Assembly (NCBI GenBank): GCA_021307345.1 | Contig: CP089930.1 | Location: 558,001-622,000, forward strand | Direction of reading: 5' to 3' | Source of the DNA: Escherichia coli | GTDB taxonomy: Bacteria; Pseudomonadota; Gammaproteobacteria; Enterobacterales; Enterobacteriaceae | DNA length: 64,000 nt | Part shown: piece by piece, positions 49,363 to 60,148 of the stretch | How positions within the stretch are numbered: the stretch's first letter is position 1 | How the letters are laid out: every line of letters starts with the position of its first letter | Notes under the pieces: generated by a model | Told to the model about the DNA's origin: nothing | The model's input: only the letters and a program-made list of their open reading frames with translations | The model's database searches: none | Position numbers and translations under genes: made by a program

Positions 49363-52300
49363 CTAAATCCGATGCCGGTGCAGCCACATCAGCTTATACG
49401 CCGCCGGGATAATAAACAGCGACAGCAAAGGTGCAGTAATCATGCCGCCAATCATCGGCGCGGCGATGCGGCTCATCACCTCTGAGCCCGCCCCCGTTCC
49501 CCACAGAATCGGCAGCAAACCGGCGATAATCACCGCCACCGTCATCGCTTTCGGGCGCACGCGCAGTACCGCGCCGTGATACAACGCCTCATCCAGTTTC
49601 TGCTCGCTAAAGGTCTGCGGGTTATCCAGCGACGGCTCTGCCTCTATGGCGTGACGTAAATACATCAGCATCACCACGCCAAACTCGGCAGCGACTCCGG
49701 CGAGAGCGATAAAACCGGTGCCCGTCGCGACGGAAAGATGAAAGCCCATCCACCACAGGAACCAGATGCCGCCCACCAGCGCAAACGGTACGCTGCTGAT
49801 AATCAGTAACGCTTCCCCCACGCGACGGAACGCCAGATATAACAGCACGAAGATGATCATCAGCGTCATCGGCACCATGAGTTTCAGCTTATGGTTGGCG
49901 CGCTCCAGTAGCTCGAACTGACCGGAAAACGCCACGCTGGTGCCCGGTTTCAACTGCACTTTCTCGGCAATCGCTTTTTGCAGATCGTGAACCACTGACA
50001 CCATGTCACGATCGCGGGCGTCGATATAAATCCAGCTTGTCGGGCGCGCATTCTCGGTTTTCAGCATCGACGGTCCGGTGGAGACGTTAACGTCGGCCAC
50101 GTCCGCCAGGGTGATTTGCTGCTTCATCGGCGTCAGGATCGGTAACTGTCGCAGCGCCTGCGGGCTATCGCGCCAGCTTTGCGGATAACGCAGATTAATC
50201 GGATAACGGGCAATTCCTTCCACCGTTTCGCCAACCATCGCCCCGCCCACCGCAGAGGTGACAAACAACTGCACATCCGCCACCGTCATACCGTAACGCG
50301 CGGCTTTTTCACGGTTAATCTCAACGTTGATATAGCGCCCACCTTCCAGACGCTCGGCAAGGGCCGAAACCACGCCTGGCACCGTTCGCGCCACGTCTTC
50401 AATTTGCTCCGCCATCGCGTCGATATCCGCCAGCACAGTGCCGGAAACTTTAATGCCGATGGGGCTTTTAATGCCGGTCGAGAGCATGTCGATGCGGTTA
50501 CGGATTGGCGGCACCCACAGATTCGCCAGCCCCGGCAGCCGCACGGTGTTATCCAGCTCTTCGATGATTTTGTCCATCGTCATGCCTGGTCGCCACTGAT
50601 CCTGCGGCTTAAGCTGAATGGTCGTTTCTACCATCTCCAGCGGAGCGGAGTCGGTGGCAGTTTCCGCTTTCCCTGTTTTGCCAAACACTCGCGCCACTTC
50701 AGGTACGCTCATAATCAGCTTGTCGGTTTTTTGCAACATACTCGCTGCTTCCGACGCGGAAATCCCCGGCAGCGTCGATGGCATATATAACAAGTCGCCT
50801 TCATTGATCTGCGGTAAAAATTCCCCGCCAACTTTATTCAGCGGCCAGATAACCGTCAGCACCGAAAGCGCCGCCACCAGCAGCGTGGTTTTCGGCCAGT
50901 GCAGTACTTTCAGCAACAGCGGATGGTAAATACGAATCAAAAAACGGTTGAGCGGGTTACTGCTTTCTGGCGGAATTTTGCCACGTATCCAGTAGCCCAT
51001 CAGGATCGGGATCACCACGATCGCCAGCAGCGCCGCACCCGCCATCGCATAGGTTTTGGTGAACGCCAGTGGGCCAAACAGACGCCCTTCCTGCCCTTCC
51101 AGGGTGAAGATCGGGATAAATGACAACGTGATAATCAGCAGACTGATAAACAGTGCCGGCCCCACTTCAACAGATGCATCGGTGATAATCTGCCAGCGCG
51201 TTTTATTATCCAGCGTGGCGTCAGGATGCTGGTGCTGCCACTCTTCCAGCCGTTTATGCGCATTCTCGATCATGACGATAGCGGCATCGACCATCGCCCC
51301 GACGGCAATCGCAATGCCGCCCAGCGACATAATATTGGCGTTCAGTCCCTGAAAGTGCATGACAATAAAAGCAATACACAACCCCAGCGGCAACGAAATA
51401 ATCGCCACCAGCGCCGAGCGCACATGCCAGAGAAACAGCGCGCAGACTATCGCCACCACAATAAACTCTTCCAGCAACTTGCCGCTGAGGTTGTCGATGG
51501 CGCGATCAATGAGCTGGCTGCGATCGTATGTTGTAACTATCTCCACGCCTTCCGGCAGACTGCTTTTCAGCGTTTCCAGCTTGTCCTTCACGGCGGCGAT
51601 CACTTCACGGGCGTTTTTGCCGGAGCGCAGGATCACCACTCCGCCCGCCACTTCGCCTTCGCCGTTCAGTTCCGCAATGCCCCGGCGCATTTCCGGCCCT
51701 ACCTGGACTTTCGCAACATCACGCAGATAAACGGGCACGCCATTTTCACTGGCTTTTAAAACGATGTGATTAAAGTCATCGAGCGTTTGCAGATAGCCGC
51801 TGGCGCGCACCATATATTCCGCTTCCGCCAGTTCAATCGACGAACCACCCGCTTCCTGGTTTGAGGCATCCAGCGCGCTTTTCACTTCAGCGAGACTGAT
51901 GCCATATTGCGCCAGGCGCTGGGGATCGATAACCACCTGATACTCTTTCACCACACCGCCCACCGACGCCACTTCCGCAACGTCTGGGATGGTTTTTAGC
52001 TCATATTTGAGAAACCAGTCCTGCAATGAGCGTAAATCAGCCAGATCGTGCTTACCGCTGCGATCCACCAGCGCGTATTCATAGATCCAGCCAACGCCCG
52101 TAGCGTCTGGCCCCAGCTCGGCGCTGACTCCTGCAGGCAGCTTACCCTGCACCTGGTTGAGATACTCCAGCACCCGCGAGCGCGCCCAGTACGGATCGGT
52201 GCCATCTTCGAAAATGACATACACATAAGAATCACCAAACTGCGAGAAACCGCGCACGGTCTTCGCGCCAGGCACCGACAACATCGTGGTGCTCAGTGGA

Positions 52301-52500
52301 TAAGTGACCTGATTTTCAACGATTTGCGGAGCCTGACCGGGATAGCTGGTTTTAATAATCACCTGCACATCGGAGAGATCTGGCAGTGCATCCACTGGCG
52401 TGTTAATGATGGTCCAGGTGCCCCAGATGCTCAGAAACAACGCGCCCATCAGCACCAGAAAACGGTTCGCCACCGAGCGACGAATAATCCATTCAATCAT
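49363..52500 (-). CDS. cusA: Copper/silver efflux RND transporter CusA
   Basis: CusA is a 1045-residue heavy-metal RND (HME) pump that, with CusB and CusC, exports Cu(I) and Ag(I) from periplasm and cytoplasm. It has 12 helices in two repeated halves with large periplasmic loops. The TM4 proton-relay segment [20 protein letters not shown] is conserved, and the methionines of the periplasmic cleft (around 573, 623 and 672 in E. coli) lie in the conserved regions [14 protein letters not shown] and [15 protein letters not shown]. The C-terminus RHRHRI-type ending is two residues shorter than the K-12 form I recall. Last gene of cusCFBA. Confidence 0.97.
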   Translation of the reverse strand: MIEWIIRRSVANRFLVLMGALFLSIWGTWTIINTPVDALPDLSDVQVIIKTSYPGQAPQIVENQVTYPLSTTMLSVPGAKTVRGFSQFGDSYVYVIFEDGTDPYWARSRVLEYLNQVQGKLPAGVSAELGPDATGVGWIYEYALVDRSGKHDLADLRSLQDWFLKYELKTIPDVAEVASVGGVVKEYQVVIDPQRLAQYGISLAEVKSALDASNQEAGGSSIELAEAEYMVRASGYLQTLDDFNHIVLKASENGVPVYLRDVAKVQVGPEMRRGIAELNGEGEVAGGVVILRSGKNAREVIAAVKDKLETLKSSLPEGVEIVTTYDRSQLIDRAIDNLSGKLLEEFIVVAIVCALFLWHVRSALVAIISLPLGLCIAFIVMHFQGLNANIMSLGGIAIAVGAMVDAAIVMIENAHKRLEEWQHQHPDATLDNKTRWQIITDASVEVGPALFISLLIITLSFIPIFTLEGQEGRLFGPLAFTKTYAMAGAALLAIVVIPILMGYWIRGKIPPESSNPLNRFLIRIYHPLLLKVLHWPKTTLLVAALSVLTVIWPLNKVGGEFLPQINEGDLLYMPSTLPGISASEAASMLQKTDKLIMSVPEVARVFGKTGKAETATDSAPLEMVETTIQLKPQDQWRPGMTMDKIIEELDNTVRLPGLANLWVPPIRNRIDMLSTGIKSPIGIKVSGTVLADIDAMAEQIEDVARTVPGVVSALAERLEGGRYINVEINREKAARYGMTVADVQLFVTSAVGGAMVGETVEGIARYPINLRYPQSWRDSPQALRQLPILTPMKQQITLADVADVNVSTGPSMLKTENARPTSWIYIDARDRDMVSVVHDLQKAIAEKVQLKPGTSVAFSGQFELLERANHKLKLMVPMTLMIIFVLLYLAFRRVGEALLIISSVPFALVGGIWFLWWMGFHLSVATGTGFIALAGVAAEFGVVMLMYLRHAIEAEPSLDNPQTFSEQKLDEALYHGAVLRVRPKAMTVAVIIAGLLPILWGTGAGSEVMSRIAAPMIGGMITAPLLSLFIIPAAYKLMWLHRHRI

Positions 52501-52511
52501 TGGCTATTCCC

Positions 52512-53735
52512 TCAATGCGCATGGTCAGCACTTTCAGAGCGCATCCGCTCCAGTGCGCCAGAAATATTGGCTTCAGAATCAATCAGGAACAGGCCGCTGG
52601 AAACCACCTTTTCCCCTTCCACCAGACCAGAGCGTAGCGCGGTGACACCTTGCGATGCCTGGAAAACGGCAACGCGTTTCGGTACAAAGCGCCCGTCGGC
52701 ATCAACGGTAATCACCCGCTGTTCGCTGCCGGTATCAATCAGCGCCTGTGACGGAATGAGCAGCATCGGTTCGCTGGCGGTGTTGAGTTGCAACCAGGCG
52801 TTCATTCCCGGTTTTAGTGCCTCGTCGGCGTTATCGACTTCCAGACGCAGTTGCAAAGTGCGGGTCGCGGCATCCACGCCCGGTAGTAGCGTCCATTTGC
52901 GGATGGTGAGCGTTTTATCGGGTCGCGCCGGAACGGTGAGTGTAAACTGCGAGGCATCTTTCACCAGCCAGGCGATGGACTCCGGGATCGCAGCAGTGAC
53001 CCACACCGGATCCATACCCTGAATTTTCGCTACCACGTTATCTTTGGCGATATTCATTCCCGCGCGCAGATCAAACGCGGTGATCACGCCATCAATGGGC
53101 GCTTTGAGCGTAAAGCGAGTCTGGATTTTTTGCGTGGCGATCAGGCGGCGAATATCGGCCTCCGGCATTCCCGCCAGTCTCAGCCGCTCAAGAATGCCTT
53201 CAGTCTGGGTCGCCGTACCGCCGGTTTCGCGCAGCAGTAAATACTCACTCTGCGCTTCCACCCAGTCGGGAATGGTCAGGTCGAGAAGCGGCGCGCCCTT
53301 TTGCACTTTATCGCCCACGGTAAGCGGATAAACTTTGTCGATAAACCCGGCGGCGCGAGCCTGTACAATGGCAAACTGATACTCGTTGTAACTGACATTC
53401 GCCGGGAAACTCTGGGCAAACGTCAGCGACCCGCGCGTGACGGTAGCCGTTTTCACCCCAAGGTTCTGCGTCTGAGTCGGGTCAATGCGCACACCAGACG
53501 CAGAACTCTCTTCATCGGCATATTTCGGCACCAGATCCATATCCATAAACGGCGATTTACCCGGTTTATCGAACCGCGTATTGGGATACATCGGGTCGTA
53601 CCAGAATAAGATTTTACGTTCTGCGGTTGGCGTTTTTTCCACTGGCGGTTCCGCCTTTGCAAACCAGGTAAAACCCGCCGCAGAAATAATGCCGCCCGCG
53701 ATCATGCTGCCGATAATAAGCGCGATTTTTTTCAT
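52512..53735 (-). CDS. cusB: Copper/silver efflux membrane fusion protein CusB
   Basis: CusB is a 407-residue periplasmic adaptor that bridges CusA and CusC and receives metal from CusF. It has an N-terminal membrane anchor/signal (residues ~4-26), then the metal-binding methionines Met49, Met64 and Met66 in YDPMYPN and PFMDMD, then lipoyl, hairpin, barrel and membrane-proximal domains. It lies 11 bp ahead of cusA. Confidence 0.96.
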   Translation of the reverse strand: MKKIALIIGSMIAGGIISAAGFTWFAKAEPPVEKTPTAERKILFWYDPMYPNTRFDKPGKSPFMDMDLVPKYADEESSASGVRIDPTQTQNLGVKTATVTRGSLTFAQSFPANVSYNEYQFAIVQARAAGFIDKVYPLTVGDKVQKGAPLLDLTIPDWVEAQSEYLLLRETGGTATQTEGILERLRLAGMPEADIRRLIATQKIQTRFTLKAPIDGVITAFDLRAGMNIAKDNVVAKIQGMDPVWVTAAIPESIAWLVKDASQFTLTVPARPDKTLTIRKWTLLPGVDAATRTLQLRLEVDNADEALKPGMNAWLQLNTASEPMLLIPSQALIDTGSEQRVITVDADGRFVPKRVAVFQASQGVTALRSGLVEGEKVVSSGLFLIDSEANISGALERMRSESADHAH

Positions 53736-53750
53736 TGAATTAAACCTGGG

Positions 53751-54083
53751 TTACTGGCTGACTTTAATATCCTGTAATAAAGAGAGATTGCCCTGCTGGA
53801 CAAAATTAAACGCCACTTTGTCGCCGGTTTTAATTTCGCTCATTTTCGTCTGCGGGGTGATGGTAAAACGCATGGTCATCTCCGGCCAGTTGACTGCGGC
53901 AATCGGATCGTGATGGATGGTGATTTTTTTGCTTTCCAGATCAACGCCTTTTACCACACCGGTGGCGCTAATGACCTGCGGTTGTGCTTCACTCATGGTT
54001 TCATGATGATGTTCGTTAGCCTGAGTATTAAAGCCAATAGCGGTAAACAGACTGAACATTGCGACTTGCAGTGCTTTTTTCAT
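53751..54083 (-). CDS. cusF: Periplasmic Cu(I)/Ag(I) metallochaperone CusF
   Basis: CusF is a 110-residue small beta-barrel chaperone with a signal peptide ending near TQANE. The metal site of the family is visible: the histidine in ITIHHDPI, tryptophan in AVNWPEM, and the two methionines in EMTMRF, which give the unusual Cu(I)-tryptophan contact. It passes metal to CusB. It is encoded between cusC and cusB. Confidence 0.97.
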   Translation of the reverse strand: MKKALQVAMFSLFTAIGFNTQANEHHHETMSEAQPQVISATGVVKGVDLESKKITIHHDPIAAVNWPEMTMRFTITPQTKMSEIKTGDKVAFNFVQQGNLSLLQDIKVSQ

Positions 54084-54106
54084 TTATTTTCTCCTGGAGT
54101 TAAAAT

Positions 54107-55489
54107 TTATTGCTGCCAACCGCCACCAAGTGCGGTATATAAAGAAATTTCGTTAACCTGACGGGCATAATTCAGGTCGAGTAAAGTTTGTCGGGTTGCA
54201 AATAAAGAACGTTCGGCATCCAGCACTTCCAGATAACTTACTGCGCCGTGCTGATATAATGCCCGCGCCCGTTGCAGGGTAATTTGTAGCGACGCCAGAT
54301 AACGCTGCTGGGCGCTAATTTGATCATTCAGGCTTTGACGTAATGCCAGCGCATCAGCCACTTCTTTAAAGGCGTTCTGGATTTTCTGTTCATAATTCAC
54401 TACCGACTGCTGCTGGCGAATTTCGGCGATATCCAGATTGGCCTGGTTGCGCCCTGCATTAAAAATGGGGATCTCAATTTTGGGAATAAAATTCCACATC
54501 CCGCTGCTGGCGTTAAATAATGACGACAGTTCGCTACTAGCGGTCGATATTCCGCTGGTCAGGCTTATAGACGGGAAAAATGCCGCGCGTGCGGCGCCAA
54601 TATTGGCATTAGCCGCCATTAACGCGTGTTCAGCTTCCATAATATCCGGGCGCTGCAACAAGATTTGTGACGACAAGTCCGCCGGTAATTTAACACTTTG
54701 CAGGCTGTCGCTATCCGCTGTCTGCGCTTGCGGCAGCTTGCCGTAGCTTCCCAGTAACAGTTGCAATGCATTATTCGCCTGCGCCAGTTCCCCCTGACGT
54801 TTAGCGATATCGCTGCGGGTACTTTCAATCACCCCGCGAGCCTGTTCCAGCGCCAGAACATTACTACTGCCGGTTAACAGTTGTTTTTCGACAAACGCAT
54901 ATGACTGCTGATAATTACACAGCGTTTCTTCGGCTATTTGTAATTGCGCATAAGCCAGTTGCTGATTGAAATAGCTTTGCGCGACATTAGAAACCAGCAG
55001 AATATGCACCGCGCGCTGAGCTTCCTCAGAGGCTAAATAATTTTGTCGCTCGGCTTCGCTCATGTTCTTTAAGCGACCGAAAAAATCGAGATCAAAGCTG
55101 GCGTTAAGGCCAGTCGAGAACTCCCGCGTCGTGGCTGAATCGCCTTTAAGATTGCCGCTCCAGCTACCGCTGCCCTCGCCATTGAGCTGTGGGTAGCGAT
55201 CGGCATCGGTCAGACGATATTGCGCACGCGCTTCCTGCACTTTCAGCGTCGCCATGCGCAAATCCCGGTTATTCACCAGCGCCTCGCTAATCAGCGTCTT
55301 CACCTGATTATCAACAAAAAAGGTGCGCCAGCCCGCGTTCTGATAGTTATCTGCTGCGTTAACCAGCCCGTTCTGGCTGAGTGAGAACTGCTGCGGCACG
55401 GGCATTGCCGGACGCTGATAATCCGGTGCCAGTGAACAACCGGTTAGCGCAAGGGCCACACAAAATGGCAGAAGTTTACAAGGAGACAT
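54107..55489 (-). CDS. cusC: Outer-membrane efflux channel CusC
   Basis: CusC is a 460-residue TolC-like lipoprotein forming the outer-membrane channel of the Cus pump. The lipobox LALTGCSLAP gives a lipidated cysteine near residue 18. Two repeated coiled-coil halves follow (QVKTLISEALVNNRDLRMATL; FNAGRNQANLDIAEIRQQQ). A cysteine occurs in EETLCNYQQS, where I recall arginine in K-12; this would place a free thiol in the periplasmic barrel. First gene of cusCFBA, with the CusR box 70 bp upstream. Confidence 0.96.
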   Translation of the reverse strand: MSPCKLLPFCVALALTGCSLAPDYQRPAMPVPQQFSLSQNGLVNAADNYQNAGWRTFFVDNQVKTLISEALVNNRDLRMATLKVQEARAQYRLTDADRYPQLNGEGSGSWSGNLKGDSATTREFSTGLNASFDLDFFGRLKNMSEAERQNYLASEEAQRAVHILLVSNVAQSYFNQQLAYAQLQIAEETLCNYQQSYAFVEKQLLTGSSNVLALEQARGVIESTRSDIAKRQGELAQANNALQLLLGSYGKLPQAQTADSDSLQSVKLPADLSSQILLQRPDIMEAEHALMAANANIGAARAAFFPSISLTSGISTASSELSSLFNASSGMWNFIPKIEIPIFNAGRNQANLDIAEIRQQQSVVNYEQKIQNAFKEVADALALRQSLNDQISAQQRYLASLQITLQRARALYQHGAVSYLEVLDAERSLFATRQTLLDLNYARQVNEISLYTALGGGWQQ

Positions 55490-55558
55490 AGGCTCATAAT
55501 TTCTGGTGATTTTATACCGCCAACTTTACTCGCCAGGCTCTGATTTTCCGGTGACAGG

Positions 55559-55580
55559 AAAATGACAAAATTGTCATTTT
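55559..55580. promoter_or_regulatory. CusR operator palindrome
   Basis: AAAATGACAA and TTGTCATTTT form a 22-base perfect palindrome (AA-TT at the centre) between divergent cusC and cusR. It matches the known CusR (and HprR) box and should serve both promoters. Confidence 0.92.
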
Positions 55581-55645
55581 GCCAATAAGCGATTGCCATC
55601 TGATCCCGCTACTCTAGAATTGCCCGGGCAACATGCGGAGGAAAT

Positions 55646-56329
55646 ATGAAACTGTTGATTGTCGAAGATGAAAAGAAAACTGGCGAATACCTAACCAAAG
55701 GGTTAACTGAAGCCGGTTTTGTGGTCGATTTAGCCGACAACGGGCTGAATGGCTACCATCTGGCGATGACCGGTGATTATGACCTGATAATCCTCGATAT
55801 TATGCTGCCGGACGTGAACGGCTGGGATATCGTGCGCATGTTGCGTTCTGCCAATAAAGGGATGCCGATTCTGTTGCTCAGCGCGCTGGGTACGATTGAA
55901 CATCGCGTCAAGGGACTGGAGCTGGGAGCGGATGACTACCTGGTGAAGCCGTTCGCTTTTGCTGAACTGCTGGCGCGGGTGCGCACTCTACTGCGGCGCG
56001 GGGCGGCGGTGATTATCGAAAGTCAGTTTCAGGTTGCCGATTTGATGGTCGATCTCGTCAGCCGCAAAGTCACCCGCAGCAGCACGCGCATCACTTTGAC
56101 CAGTAAAGAATTTACTCTGCTGGAGTTTTTTCTCCGCCATCAGGGTGAAGTGCTGCCCCGCTCGCTTATCGCCTCGCAGGTATGGGACATGAATTTTGAC
56201 AGCGATACCAACGCCATTGATGTGGCGGTGAAGCGGCTGCGCGGCAAAATCGACAACGACTTTGAACCAAAGCTGATTCAGACCGTGCGCGGCGTGGGTT
56301 ACATGCTCGAGGTGCCGGATGGCCAGTAA
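55646..56329 (+). CDS. cusR: Copper-response regulator CusR
   Basis: CusR is an OmpR/PhoB-type response regulator of 227 residues. The receiver domain has the phosphoacceptor Asp51 in [10 protein letters not shown] and the conserved Lys in YLVKPF. The C-terminal winged helix includes [15 protein letters not shown] and RGVGYMLE. Phosphorylated by CusS under copper or silver stress, it activates cusCFBA. AGGAG-type ribosome site upstream; overlaps cusS by 11 bp. Confidence 0.97.
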   Translation: MKLLIVEDEKKTGEYLTKGLTEAGFVVDLADNGLNGYHLAMTGDYDLIILDIMLPDVNGWDIVRMLRSANKGMPILLLSALGTIEHRVKGLELGADDYLVKPFAFAELLARVRTLLRRGAAVIIESQFQVADLMVDLVSRKVTRSSTRITLTSKEFTLLEFFLRHQGEVLPRSLIASQVWDMNFDSDTNAIDVAVKRLRGKIDNDFEPKLIQTVRGVGYMLEVPDGQ

Positions 56330-57761
56330 GCCGTTTCAGCGCCCGTTTTCACTGGCAACCCGCCTGACCTTTTTTATCAGCCTGGCCACCATCGCGGCAT
56401 TTTTCGCCTTTGCATGGATCATGATCCACTCGGTAAAGGTGCATTTTGCCGAGCAGGATATTAATGATTTAAAAGAGATTAGCACCACGCTAAAGCGCGT
56501 TCTTAATCATCCCGAAGAGACACAAGCCCGACGCTTAATGACGCTGGAAGACATTGTCAGTGGTTATTCCAACGTGTTGATTTCCCTGGCAGATAGCCAC
56601 GGAAAAACGGTGTATCACTCCCCCGACGCGCCGGATATCCGCGAGTTTGCGCGCGACGCCATACCCGATAAAGACGCCCGGAATGGCGAGGTGTTTCTCC
56701 TTTCTGGCCCGACGATGATGATGCCGGGCCACGGTCATGGGCATATGAAACACAGCAACTGGCGGATGATTAGCTTGCCGGTTGGCCCGCTAGCGGACGG
56801 CAAACCGATTTATACGCTCTATATCGCACTTTCGATCGATTTTCATCTTCATTACATAAATGATTTGATGAATAAACTTATTATGACCGCATCGATCATC
56901 AGCATCCTGATCGTCTTTATCGTGCTGTTGGCAGTACATAAAGGCCATTCGCCAATTCGCAGCGTCAGTCGTCAGATCCAGAACATTACTTCAAAAGATC
57001 TCGATGTTCGCCTTGACCCGCAGACCGTGCCGATTGAGCTGGAACAGTTGGTACTGTCGTTCAACCATATGATCGAGCGTATTGAGGATGTCTTTACCCG
57101 CCAGTCCAATTTCTCAGCGGATATCGCCCACGAAATTCGCACGCCGATTACTAATCTCATTACGCAAACGGAAATCGCCCTCAGCCAGTCGCGCAGCCAG
57201 AAGGAACTGGAAGATGTGCTCTACTCTAATCTCGAAGAGCTGACGCGAATGGCGAAAATGGTCAGCGATATGCTGTTTCTCGCCCAGGCCGATAACAACC
57301 AGTTAATCCCCGAAAAGAAAATGCTCGACCTGGCGGATGAAGTCAGCAAGGTGTTCGATTTTTTCGAGGCGTTAGCGGAAGATCGCGGCGTGGAACTGCG
57401 GTTTATTGGCGACGAGTGTCAGGTTGTGGGCGATCCGCTGATGCTGCGCCGGGCGTTAAGTAACCTGCTTTCTAACGCCCTGCGTTATACACCGCCCGGT
57501 GAGGCGATTGTAGTTCGTTGCCAGACGGTCGATCACCAGGTGCAAGTTACTGTCGAAAACCCTGGTACGCCCATTGCACCCGAGCACTTACCGCGATTGT
57601 TTGACCGCTTCTACCGCGTTGACCCCTCCCGCCAGCGAAAAGGCGAAGGCAGTGGTATTGGCCTGGCGATAGTGAAATCGATTGTAGTCGCGCATAAAGG
57701 CACGGTTGCGGTAACGTCAGATGCGCGGGGGACAAGGTTTGTGATCACATTACCCGCTTAA
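56319..57761 (+). CDS. cusS: Copper-sensing histidine kinase CusS
   Basis: CusS is a 480-residue inner-membrane sensor kinase. It has two membrane helices (about residues 15-37 and 187-207) around a periplasmic sensor with a His/Met-rich metal loop ([11 protein letters not shown]). HAMP, the phosphoacceptor histidine in DIAHEIRTP, and the N, G1 and G2 ATP-binding boxes ([24 protein letters not shown]) are intact. It starts inside cusR, as usual. Several residues differ from K-12, mainly in the sensor. Confidence 0.97.
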   Translation: MASKPFQRPFSLATRLTFFISLATIAAFFAFAWIMIHSVKVHFAEQDINDLKEISTTLKRVLNHPEETQARRLMTLEDIVSGYSNVLISLADSHGKTVYHSPDAPDIREFARDAIPDKDARNGEVFLLSGPTMMMPGHGHGHMKHSNWRMISLPVGPLADGKPIYTLYIALSIDFHLHYINDLMNKLIMTASIISILIVFIVLLAVHKGHSPIRSVSRQIQNITSKDLDVRLDPQTVPIELEQLVLSFNHMIERIEDVFTRQSNFSADIAHEIRTPITNLITQTEIALSQSRSQKELEDVLYSNLEELTRMAKMVSDMLFLAQADNNQLIPEKKMLDLADEVSKVFDFFEALAEDRGVELRFIGDECQVVGDPLMLRRALSNLLSNALRYTPPGEAIVVRCQTVDHQVQVTVENPGTPIAPEHLPRLFDRFYRVDPSRQRKGEGSGIGLAIVKSIVVAHKGTVAVTSDARGTRFVITLPA

Positions 57762-57910
57762 TCATTCAGCAATCGGCAACTTTTATAACCAGTGTAAAAA
57801 TAACGTGCCGCAATAATCCTACCTATTAATGGTAAAAAGCTGTCACAATTCATAAAAAACCTTAATATACGCCACCCTAAACATAACCAGCGTTAATGTA
57901 AGGTTTTTGT

Positions 57911-60148
57911 GTGGACTGGCTTCTTGATGTTTTTGCTACCTGGCTCTACGGCTTAAAAGTCATCGCGATAACGTTAGCGGTCATCATGTTCATCAGCGGG
58001 CTGGACGATTTTTTTATTGATGTCGTCTACTGGGTACGCCGCATTAAGCGCAAGTTGAGTGTTTATCGCCGCTACCCGCGAATGAGTTATCGCGAACTGT
58101 ATAAGCCGGATGAAAAACCGTTAGCGATTATGGTTCCGGCGTGGAATGAAACGGGCGTCATCGGCAATATGGCCGAGCTGGCGGCGACCACGCTCGACTA
58201 CGAAAACTATCATATCTTTGTTGGCACTTACCCCAACGACCCCGATACTCAGCGTGATGTTGACGAAGTGTGCGCTCGCTTTCCGAACGTGCATAAGGTG
58301 GTCTGCGCGCGTCCTGGCCCCACCAGTAAAGCCGACTGCCTGAACAACGTGCTGGACGCCATCACCCAGTTTGAGCGTAGCGCCAATTTCGCTTTTGCTG
58401 GTTTTATTCTGCATGATGCCGAAGACGTGATTTCGCCAATGGAATTGCGTCTGTTCAACTATCTGGTTGAGCGTAAAGATCTGATTCAGATCCCGGTGTA
58501 TCCGTTTGAACGCGAGTGGACACACTTCACCAGCATGACCTATATCGATGAATTTTCAGAACTGCATGGCAAAGATGTTCCGGTGCGTGAAGCTCTCGCC
58601 GGACAGGTGCCTAGCGCAGGCGTCGGCACCTGCTTCAGCCGCCGCGCCGTGACCGCACTGTTAGCTGACGGTGACGGTATTGCTTTCGACGTGCAGAGTC
58701 TTACTGAAGATTACGACATTGGCTTCCGCCTGAAAGAAAAAGGTATGACGGAAATTTTTGTCCGTTTTCCGGTGGTGGACGAAGCCAAAGAACGCGAGCA
58801 GCGTAAATTTTTACAGCACGCACGGACGTCAAACATGATCTGCGTGCGCGAATATTTCCCCGATACCTTTTCGACTGCGGTTCGACAAAAATCTCGCTGG
58901 ATCATCGGCATTGTTTTCCAGGGCTTTAAAACCCATAAATGGACCTCCAGCCTGACGCTGAACTACTTTCTCTGGCGCGACCGCAAAGGGGCAATCAGTA
59001 ACTTTGTCAGCTTCCTCGCGATGCTGGTGATGCTCCAGCTTTTGCTGTTGATGGCGTATGAAAGTTTGTGCTCCGATGCCTGGCATTTTCTTTCTATTTT
59101 CAGCGGCAGCGCATGGTTAATGACCCTGCTGTGGCTAAACTTTGGCTTGATGATCAACCGCATTGTGCAACGGGTGATTTTTGTCACCGGCTACTACGGC
59201 CTGACGCAAGGTTTACTCTCCGTCCTGCGGCTATTCTGGGGCAACCTGATTAACTTTATGGCCAACTGGCGCGCGTTGAAACAGGTTCTTCAGCACGGCG
59301 ACCCGCGTCGCGTGGCATGGGATAAAACGACGCATGATTTCCCCAGCGTGACTGGCGATACCCGTTCGTTGCGCCCGTTAGGTCAAATCCTGCTGGAAAA
59401 TCAGGTCATCACTGAAGAGCAACTCGATACAGCACTGCGTAATCGTGTTGAAGGTCTACGCCTCGGCGGTTCGATGCTGATGCAGGGATTGATTAGCGCC
59501 GAGCAACTGGCGCAGGCACTGGCGGAGCAAAACGGCGTGGCGTGGGAATCGATCGATGCCTGGCAGATCCCTTCCTCGCTGATTGACGAAATGCCTGCGT
59601 CCGTGGCGCTACATTATGCGGTACTGCCGCTGCGTCTGGAAAACGATGAGTTAATTGTCGGCAGCGAAGATGGTATCGATCCGGTTTCACTGGCGGCTCT
59701 GACACGTAAGGTCGGACGCAAGGTGCGTTACGTCATTGTTCTGCGCGGGCAAATCGTCACCGGTTTACGTCACTGGTATGCGCGTCGTCGCGGTTATGAC
59801 CCACGAGCAATGTTGCACAATGCGGTTCAGCAGCAATGGCTCACTGAACAGCAGGCCAGCGACATCTGGCAGCAATATGTACCGCATCAGTTCCTGTTCG
59901 CCGAAATACTGACCACGCTCGGCCATATTAATCGTTCTGCAATTAACGTGTTGTTATTGCGCCATGAACGCAGCTCACTGCCGCTCGGTAAATTTTTGGT
60001 CACCGAAGGCGTTATCAGCCAGGAAACGTTGGATCGCGTCCTGACAATTCAACGCGAATTACAAGTTTCGATGCAATCACTATTACTCAAAGCAGGTTTA
60101 AACACAGAACAGGTTGCGCAACTGGAGTCCGAAAATGAAGGAGAATAA
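57911..60148 (+). CDS. nfrB: NfrB, inner-membrane glycosyltransferase with c-di-GMP-binding domain
   Basis: NfrB is a 745-residue family 2 glycosyltransferase needed for phage N4 infection and proposed to make a ManNAc-type exopolysaccharide. The start is GTG at 57911. An N-terminal helix, then the GT2 core (MVPAWNETGVIGNM, FILHDAEDVISP, SLTEDYDIGFRL, QKSRWIIG), several helices (375-460), and a C-terminal MshEN-type region, about 480 onward (LGQILLENQVITEEQLDTAL; KFLVTEGVISQETLDRVL). That domain is known to bind c-di-GMP, which activates NfrB. It overlaps nfrA by 14 bp. Confidence 0.95.
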   Translation: MDWLLDVFATWLYGLKVIAITLAVIMFISGLDDFFIDVVYWVRRIKRKLSVYRRYPRMSYRELYKPDEKPLAIMVPAWNETGVIGNMAELAATTLDYENYHIFVGTYPNDPDTQRDVDEVCARFPNVHKVVCARPGPTSKADCLNNVLDAITQFERSANFAFAGFILHDAEDVISPMELRLFNYLVERKDLIQIPVYPFEREWTHFTSMTYIDEFSELHGKDVPVREALAGQVPSAGVGTCFSRRAVTALLADGDGIAFDVQSLTEDYDIGFRLKEKGMTEIFVRFPVVDEAKEREQRKFLQHARTSNMICVREYFPDTFSTAVRQKSRWIIGIVFQGFKTHKWTSSLTLNYFLWRDRKGAISNFVSFLAMLVMLQLLLLMAYESLCSDAWHFLSIFSGSAWLMTLLWLNFGLMINRIVQRVIFVTGYYGLTQGLLSVLRLFWGNLINFMANWRALKQVLQHGDPRRVAWDKTTHDFPSVTGDTRSLRPLGQILLENQVITEEQLDTALRNRVEGLRLGGSMLMQGLISAEQLAQALAEQNGVAWESIDAWQIPSSLIDEMPASVALHYAVLPLRLENDELIVGSEDGIDPVSLAALTRKVGRKVRYVIVLRGQIVTGLRHWYARRRGYDPRAMLHNAVQQQWLTEQQASDIWQQYVPHQFLFAEILTTLGHINRSAINVLLLRHERSSLPLGKFLVTEGVISQETLDRVLTIQRELQVSMQSLLLKAGLNTEQVAQLESENEGE

